This document shows, piece by piece, positions 59,586-64,000 of a stretch of 64,000 nucleotides of DNA (position 1 is its first letter; every line of letters starts with the position of its first letter). Made by a program: the position numbers and the translations under genes. Origin of the DNA: Paenibacillus aurantius (GTDB lineage Bacteria; Bacillota; Bacilli; Paenibacillales; NBRC-103111); the NCBI RefSeq assembly GCF_032268605.1, contig NZ_CP130318.1, forward strand, positions 935,501-999,500. Direction: 5' to 3'. The notes under the pieces are model-generated. The model had not been told where the DNA came from. It saw only the letters and a program-made list of their open reading frames with translations, and did not search any database.

Positions 59586-59706
59586 TCGTGGCGGAAGGAT
59601 GGCTGATTTCCCACAAAGGGTTTTCACGGGAACGAATGTTTGGTATTCTGATAGGAACCCATAGACCGGAACGGAACGTCCGGAGATTTTTTTAAGGAGT
59701 TGTCTT

Positions 59707-60177
59707 ATGAAAGCCATTGAACTTGTCGTCCTCAACCTGGAAGAAGTCCGCCGCCGAAGCGAAAAGGTCTGGAGAAGCCTTCCCGCCGACCGGCTGGATT
59801 GGAAGCCCGATGAGGAGGCCTTGAGCATAAAGGAGATGATTCGGCATGTGCTCGACAGTGAGCGCTATTATCATCTTGCTCTTCTTAACCGGGGAAGCCT
59901 GACTTCTTATGAGTCTCCGTATGAGGGGAGGGAGTTCACGACGGTGGAAGAGGAATTGACGTTTGCCCGGCCTTGGCGGGAGGCGTTCCTGACCACCGTT
60001 AAGTCCTTCCGCGAGGAAGACCTGTCGGCGATTCGTATCGACCGGAGCGATGCCGGGTACGTTCGGACGCTTGGGGATATGCTGCTCCGCATCGCCTATC
60101 ATGAATCCGTTCATACGGGACAGCTGCTGGATTATATGCGGACGGCCGGCGTGCCGCGTCCCCGGGTCTGGGATTGA
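59707..60177 (+). CDS. DinB-family protein
   Basis: 156 residues, four-helix DinB fold. SIKEMIRHVLDSERYYHLALL holds the first metal-binding His and AYHESVHTGQLLDYMR the C-terminal pair. A second, only distantly related DinB protein lies at 27253. Possibly a bacillithiol-dependent transferase, but the reaction is unknown. AAGGAG precedes the ATG. The following 430 bases hold no convincing gene. Confidence 0.78.
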   Translation: MKAIELVVLNLEEVRRRSEKVWRSLPADRLDWKPDEEALSIKEMIRHVLDSERYYHLALLNRGSLTSYESPYEGREFTTVEEELTFARPWREAFLTTVKSFREEDLSAIRIDRSDAGYVRTLGDMLLRIAYHESVHTGQLLDYMRTAGVPRPRVWD

Positions 60178-60609
60178 CCCGCAGCCCTTTCCCTTCAGTA
60201 GACCTTCCTAACGTTGATCCGGGACTTCCGTCCCAAATCGTCTTCTGTCTGCTCCGGCCGCCGCATACCTATAGAGAAAGACTTGTCTAAGCCACTTTAT
60301 GGCTCCCGCCGCTCTCTTTCCTGTTAGAGGAGGGGGCGATTGGGTAAAATGGTAATATTGTTCTGGGATTCTGCCTCTTTTGTTGTCATTTCCCTGAGCT
60401 CGAGAGTAGAGTAATATAGAGAGCTGTTCCCGTTTAACTATCACTTTTTTCATGGGAAATCCCGATTATAAAGGTAAAGAGACCCATGCAGTCCCCTTCG
60501 GGCCATCCGAAGCCAAGGGCTCCTTTGCAGCCAAAGCAGGTGCAGGTTCCATCTTAAGGATACGCTGCCTTGTGGAGAATCGAAATTTCAGTGAATCGGA
60601 GTGAGGCAG

Positions 60610-62571
60610 ATGGCGGTTCAGCAGACAGAGGACATCAGGCGGACTTTCGGAGATCCCCGCGTAACCGACGGGATTTCCGTATGGGAGGACGCTTTTGACA
60701 GCCGGTTTTACTATGATGGTGACGATCTGGGCCTGACCTGGTCGGAGGAAAGCTCCCTGTTTAAGGTGTGGGCTCCTACCTCGGAGGAAGCCCGGCTTGT
60801 TCTATATTCCGGTTGGGACGGGCCGGCCGAACGGGAGCTGCCCATGACCCGCGGGGAAGCAGGTACGTGGTCGGTTGAGGTGCCCGGCAACCTGGAGGGC
60901 CGTTTCTATACGTATAAAGTAAGCGTCGGGGGAGAATGGCGGGAAGCGGTCGATCCCTATGCCCGGGCGGTCAGCGTGAACGGCGGGCGGGGGGCGGTCA
61001 TCGACCTGCGCCAAACCGACCCGGAAGGTTGGGGGGAGACTCCGCGGCCTCCTTTTGCCCACCCGGTGGATGCGGTGATCTATGAACTGCACGTCCGCGA
61101 TGCCTCCATTCATCCGGAAAGCGGAATTCGGGACAAAGGGAAGTTTATCGGACTGTGCGAGACGGGCACCCGGGGACCGCAAGGGATTCCCACCGGGCTT
61201 GATCATATCATCGACCTGGGGGTCACGCATGTTCAGCTTCTTCCGGTAAACGATTACAGCGAAGAGAGTGTGGATGAAACAAGCGGGGAGCCCCAGTTCA
61301 ACTGGGGATACGACCCCGTTCATTATAACGTGCCGGAGGGGTCCTATTCGACGGATCCTTATGACCCTTACGTCCGGATACGCGAACTCAAGAAGCTCGT
61401 GATGACCCTCCATCAGAAAGGACTCCGGGTTATTCAGGATGTCGTTTACAATCATGTCTTCGATATCCGCACCGCTCATTTGGAAGCGCTTGTTCCAGGG
61501 TATTATTTCCGCCGCCGGGAGGACGGGATTCCCTATAACGGCTCCCACTGCGGCAACGAGACGGCGTCCGAGCGCCCGATGATGCGCAAGTTCATCCTGG
61601 ACTCGGTGCTCTACTGGGCGAAGGAATACCGGGTGGACGGGTTCCGCTTCGACCTGATGGGGCTGCTCGACGTGGACACGATGAACGAGGTGCGCCGCTG
61701 TCTGGATAAGATAGACCCCTCGCTGCTTGTGCTCGGAGAAGGGTGGTACATGGATCAGAGCGGCCTTTCCGACGACCGGAGGGCCAACCAGTTTCACGCC
61801 CGCCGGATGCCGCGGATCGCCCAGTTCAACGACCAGCTGCGGGACAGTGTGAAAGGCAGCAATTTCTACGGAGAGGGAACCGGATTCGTGAGCGGCAGCG
61901 AGGGCTTGGATAACGAAGTCCGGAAAGGGATAGCCGGCTCGATTCCGTACAGCGAGAGCTTCCATTCCTTTCCCCAGGAGCCGGACCAGACGATCAACTA
62001 TGTGGAATGCCACGACAACCTGACCCTGTGGGATAAGCTGCTCCGCAGCGGCGAGCCCTCGGGCGAGGTGCTCCGGCAGATGCACCGGCTGGCCTCGGCC
62101 ATCGTCCTGACGAGCCAGGGCATTCCGTTCCTTCAGGCCGGACAGGAGTTCATGCGCACGAAGAGGGGACAGGAGAACAGCTACAACCTGCCGGATGAGA
62201 TCAACCGGCTCGATTGGGAGCGCTGCGCCGAGCGGCGGCATGACGTTTGGTTCATGAAGGAGCTCATCGCCTTGAGAAAGGCCCATCCTGCCTTCCGGCT
62301 GAGAACAGCCGAGGAGATCAAGCGGCACCTCGTCTTCGAAGCGACGCCGCCGGACGTGATCGGCTTAACGCTCCGCCACCGCGCGAACGGCGATCCGGCC
62401 CGTCACCTCTACGTGCTGTACTCGGCCCGCCGGGACGAGACCGAGGTGCCGCTTCCCCGGCTCGGGCCGTGGAAGGCCATCTTCGGCAGCGAGTTTATCC
62501 GCCACCTGGATAACGGCCGGCTGAGGGCCGGAGGCATCGGCATGGTGGTTCTGGCGGTGGACGCGGAGTAA
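60610..62571 (+). CDS. pulA: type I pullulanase
   Basis: 653 residues. N-terminal CBM48 domain (SSLFKVWAPTSEEARLVLYS), then a GH13 barrel with the pullulanase signature NWGYDPVHYNVPEGSYS, VVYNHVFD, DGFRFDLMG (nucleophile Asp), LLVLGEGW (acid/base Glu) and VECHDNLTLWDK. It cleaves alpha-1,6 branches of pullulan, glycogen or limit dextrins. No signal peptide, so it works in the cytoplasm on imported or stored glucans. GGAG is eight bases before ATG 60610; GTG 60601 is a less likely start. Single gene with its own terminator. Confidence 0.92.
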   Translation: MAVQQTEDIRRTFGDPRVTDGISVWEDAFDSRFYYDGDDLGLTWSEESSLFKVWAPTSEEARLVLYSGWDGPAERELPMTRGEAGTWSVEVPGNLEGRFYTYKVSVGGEWREAVDPYARAVSVNGGRGAVIDLRQTDPEGWGETPRPPFAHPVDAVIYELHVRDASIHPESGIRDKGKFIGLCETGTRGPQGIPTGLDHIIDLGVTHVQLLPVNDYSEESVDETSGEPQFNWGYDPVHYNVPEGSYSTDPYDPYVRIRELKKLVMTLHQKGLRVIQDVVYNHVFDIRTAHLEALVPGYYFRRREDGIPYNGSHCGNETASERPMMRKFILDSVLYWAKEYRVDGFRFDLMGLLDVDTMNEVRRCLDKIDPSLLVLGEGWYMDQSGLSDDRRANQFHARRMPRIAQFNDQLRDSVKGSNFYGEGTGFVSGSEGLDNEVRKGIAGSIPYSESFHSFPQEPDQTINYVECHDNLTLWDKLLRSGEPSGEVLRQMHRLASAIVLTSQGIPFLQAGQEFMRTKRGQENSYNLPDEINRLDWERCAERRHDVWFMKELIALRKAHPAFRLRTAEEIKRHLVFEATPPDVIGLTLRHRANGDPARHLYVLYSARRDETEVPLPRLGPWKAIFGSEFIRHLDNGRLRAGGIGMVVLAVDAE

Positions 62572-62586
62572 AACGGACGTGCGCAC

Positions 62587-62635
62587 AAAAGGACCCGAGA
62601 GCGGCTTTTCCGGCCGTTTATCTCGGGTCCTTTTT
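62587..62635. terminator. bidirectional terminator after pulA
   Basis: AAAAGGACCCGAGA pairs with TCTCGGGTCCTTTT across a loop containing a GCGGC/GGCCG inner stem. Serves pulA and the convergent gene. Confidence 0.88.
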
Positions 62636-62699
62636 ACGTTTAAACGAAGAACGGAGAAATCCCGCCTGTCCGATACAGAAAACTTCCCGGCTGCCGTTC

Positions 62700-63278
62700 T
62701 TACAGACGGCCGGAGCCGCTGCCGGTGTCCGGGTCCTCTTCGGCCCCCGCCCCGTTAAGCAGATCCGTCCCGTGGACGACATCCTGGGGAGGAGCAACCG
62801 GGTCCACCGGACTGTTGTCGTCCGCGACGGCATCCGTTTCCGGTACGAGGTCCTCGTCGTTCAACCCGCTGTAAGGCGCGTTGTCTTCCCGGAGCCGGTC
62901 CTCCTCATAGGCCTGCCCGCGACTAACCCCTTCAGAAGTCTCCGCTGCGTTCCGGTGCCTTCTCAAATACTCATCGGCAGGCATCTCCTCGAACGAAGCC
63001 AAATCGCCTAAGTCTTTGTCCACCTCGGTTCCCTGGGAAGCGTCCTGCTCCACGGCATCGTCGTTCAGAATATCCGCGTTGACATCGGTCGCCAACGTTT
63101 CCTTCCGATACTCCGGCTGGTCAAAATTGTCGACCTCGCTGCTGTAATCCGTATTCCGGCGGGTGGAATCCAGCTCGGTTTGCACGGCGCTGTCATTCGG
63201 GGTAACGCCTCCGTAAATGCCGTAGCCCAATTTTCTATTTTCCAACGCATCCATCGACTGGTCTTTTCGGTCCGTCAT
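62700..63278 (-). CDS. acidic, probably disordered hypothetical protein
   Basis: 192 residues, very rich in Asp, Glu, Asn and Ser, with few hydrophobic residues and no cysteine. It begins MTDRKDQSMDALENRKLGYGIYGG and ends in a Gly/Ser tail (DTGSGSGRL). No domain recognised; composition suggests a flexible stress- or spore-related protein. AGGAGAGG lies seven bases before the ATG at 63278. The longer frame to 63431 lacks a ribosome site. Alone between a terminator and a divergent dehydrogenase. Confidence 0.7.
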   Translation of the reverse strand: MTDRKDQSMDALENRKLGYGIYGGVTPNDSAVQTELDSTRRNTDYSSEVDNFDQPEYRKETLATDVNADILNDDAVEQDASQGTEVDKDLGDLASFEEMPADEYLRRHRNAAETSEGVSRGQAYEEDRLREDNAPYSGLNDEDLVPETDAVADDNSPVDPVAPPQDVVHGTDLLNGAGAEEDPDTGSGSGRL

Positions 63279-63587
63279 GAGGTTCCTCTCCTTTGTGAGT
63301 GCTATTCTTCTTTTTACCCATCCGGGTGCCGGCGTAAACGAGAAGCCGGGATCCGCCCTGCCATCTGGACAACCGGTCCACTGCGAAAGCTGCGTCGAAA
63401 AAGTCCTTAAATGCCCCTCGGACATCCCCACTTGTCTAGTAATCTACAAATTAATCAACAAAATATAATTTGTAAATTTTTTCCTTAGAAATGCCGAAGC
63501 ATTCATGTTAAACTTTGGATTGGATAAAAAATGAACGGCTCTCGCATAAGCGGATAAAGCCGTCCCAAAAGAAAGGTTGGACCGTCC

Positions 63588-64000
63588 ATGACGAAAGTGA
63601 AAATCGGACTTATCGGTGCAGGCTCTATTTCGGAATCTCATCTCGACGCCTACAGCAAAAACGACCAGACGGCGGAGATTTACGCCATTTGCGACCTTAA
63701 CGGAGAGCGGGCCCAGGCCAAGGCGGACAAATACGGGGCAACCCGGGTGTATACCGACTACCACGAGCTTCTTGCCGATTCCGAGGTGGAAGCTGTCAGC
63801 ATCTGTACGTGGAACAATACCCACGCCGAAATCGCAATTGCCGCGCTTCGCGCCGGCAAGCATGTTCTGGTTGAGAAGCCTCTTTGCCGCACGGTAGAGG
63901 AAGCTCTTCAGGTGGAACAGGCCGTTAAAGAAAGCGGAAAAATCCTTCAGGTCGGCTTCGTCCGCCGTTACGACCGCAACGCGGAAGTGGTGCGCCAGTT
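63588..64000 (+). CDS. Gfo/Idh/MocA-family oxidoreductase (3' end beyond window)
   Basis: First 137 codons only. Rossmann motif KIGLIGAGSISESHLDAYSK at the N-terminus, then SICTWNNTHAEIAIAALRAGKHVLVEKPL, with the EKP motif whose Lys is catalytic. Such NAD(P)-dependent enzymes oxidise sugars or inositols, as in myo-inositol 2-dehydrogenase. GAAAGG lies 11 bases before the ATG. The 309-base spacer before it is AT-rich and shows no other gene. Substrate unknown. Confidence 0.88.
   Translation, partial: MTKVKIGLIGAGSISESHLDAYSKNDQTAEIYAICDLNGERAQAKADKYGATRVYTDYHELLADSEVEAVSICTWNNTHAEIAIAALRAGKHVLVEKPLCRTVEEALQVEQAVKESGKILQVGFVRRYDRNAEVVRQ

Noticed and set aside
60452-60604. 50-codon frame ending in a GTGA overlap with the upstream GTG of the pullulanase
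   Set aside because: It has no ribosome site and no recognisable sequence, and the pullulanase is better started at ATG 60610. Kept out as unsupported.
60178-60609. Possible riboswitch or leader RNA before pulA
   Set aside because: The spacer is long with some inverted segments, but I could match no riboswitch consensus (checked by eye for SAM, c-di-GMP, ydaO, purine and preQ1 cores) and found no terminator hairpin.
60802-62328. 508-codon open frame antisense to pulA
   Set aside because: Shadow of the pullulanase frame; the sense strand carries all GH13 motifs.

Overview
This 64 kb window comes from a moderately GC-rich (high-50s % by eye), low-GC-lineage Gram-positive chromosome, most likely Paenibacillus or a close relative. 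The evidence is the des-desK-desR cold-sensing operon, a ComP/ComA-like pair, CUT1 sugar importers with AraC-type membrane sensor-regulators, lipoprotein binding proteins, strong GGAGG ribosome sites, a CcpA cre site, a BirA operator of the Bacillus type and many TTG/GTG starts. No rRNA, tRNA, CRISPR array, prophage or IS transposase was seen.

Layout. 1-7 kb: SWIM zinc-finger gene (cut by the edge), membrane-lipid desaturase with its thermosensor operon, DUF3592 protein, hotdog thioesterase, orphan LytS-like histidine kinase, methyltransferase. 7-10 kb: TrpXYZ-type ABC importer. 10-13 kb: Sir2 deacylase, then an AT-richer LysR/MetX-like island that abuts the tail of a lost gene. 13-20 kb: chemoreceptor, two small proteins, ComP-like kinase and convergent ComA-like regulator, acyltransferase. 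20-25.4 kb: GntR fused to a solute-binding domain, next to a large secreted propeller protein with three C-terminal repeats. 25.5-33 kb: YebC/PmpR protein, an AT-rich GNAT patch, DinB proteins, TIM-barrel hydrolase divergent from MarR, E. coli-type SpeD, ABC exporter.

33-47.7 kb: the main accessory block. An IclR regulator sits inside a catabolic set (DapA-like aldolase, zinc alcohol dehydrogenase, D-threonine aldolase/D-serine dehydratase-like enzyme, M20 deacylase, RidA, SDR, GH20 hexosaminidase). A cre-controlled CUT1 importer and an AraC-type sensor-regulator follow. Together they look like a pathway for an N-acylated amino-acid or amino-sugar conjugate, but the substrate cannot be read from the sequence.

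47.7-64 kb: ankyrin protein, TauE-type exporter, an amino-acid ABC importer with a nitrilase divergent from PucR (three TTGTG/CACAA dyads lie between them), GreA, HAD phosphatase, a 580-bp repeat-rich spacer, a BirA-controlled biotin ECF transporter whose second ATPase is fused to EcfT, DinB, type I pullulanase, an acidic disordered protein, and the start of a Gfo/Idh/MocA dehydrogenase.

The least expected signals are three families of intergenic repeats (two copies of a ~95-bp hairpin-ended element, a tandem ATAGAGGAAC array, and a block attached to two terminators), two genes whose best starts are ATT and ATC, and the unassigned catabolic cluster.
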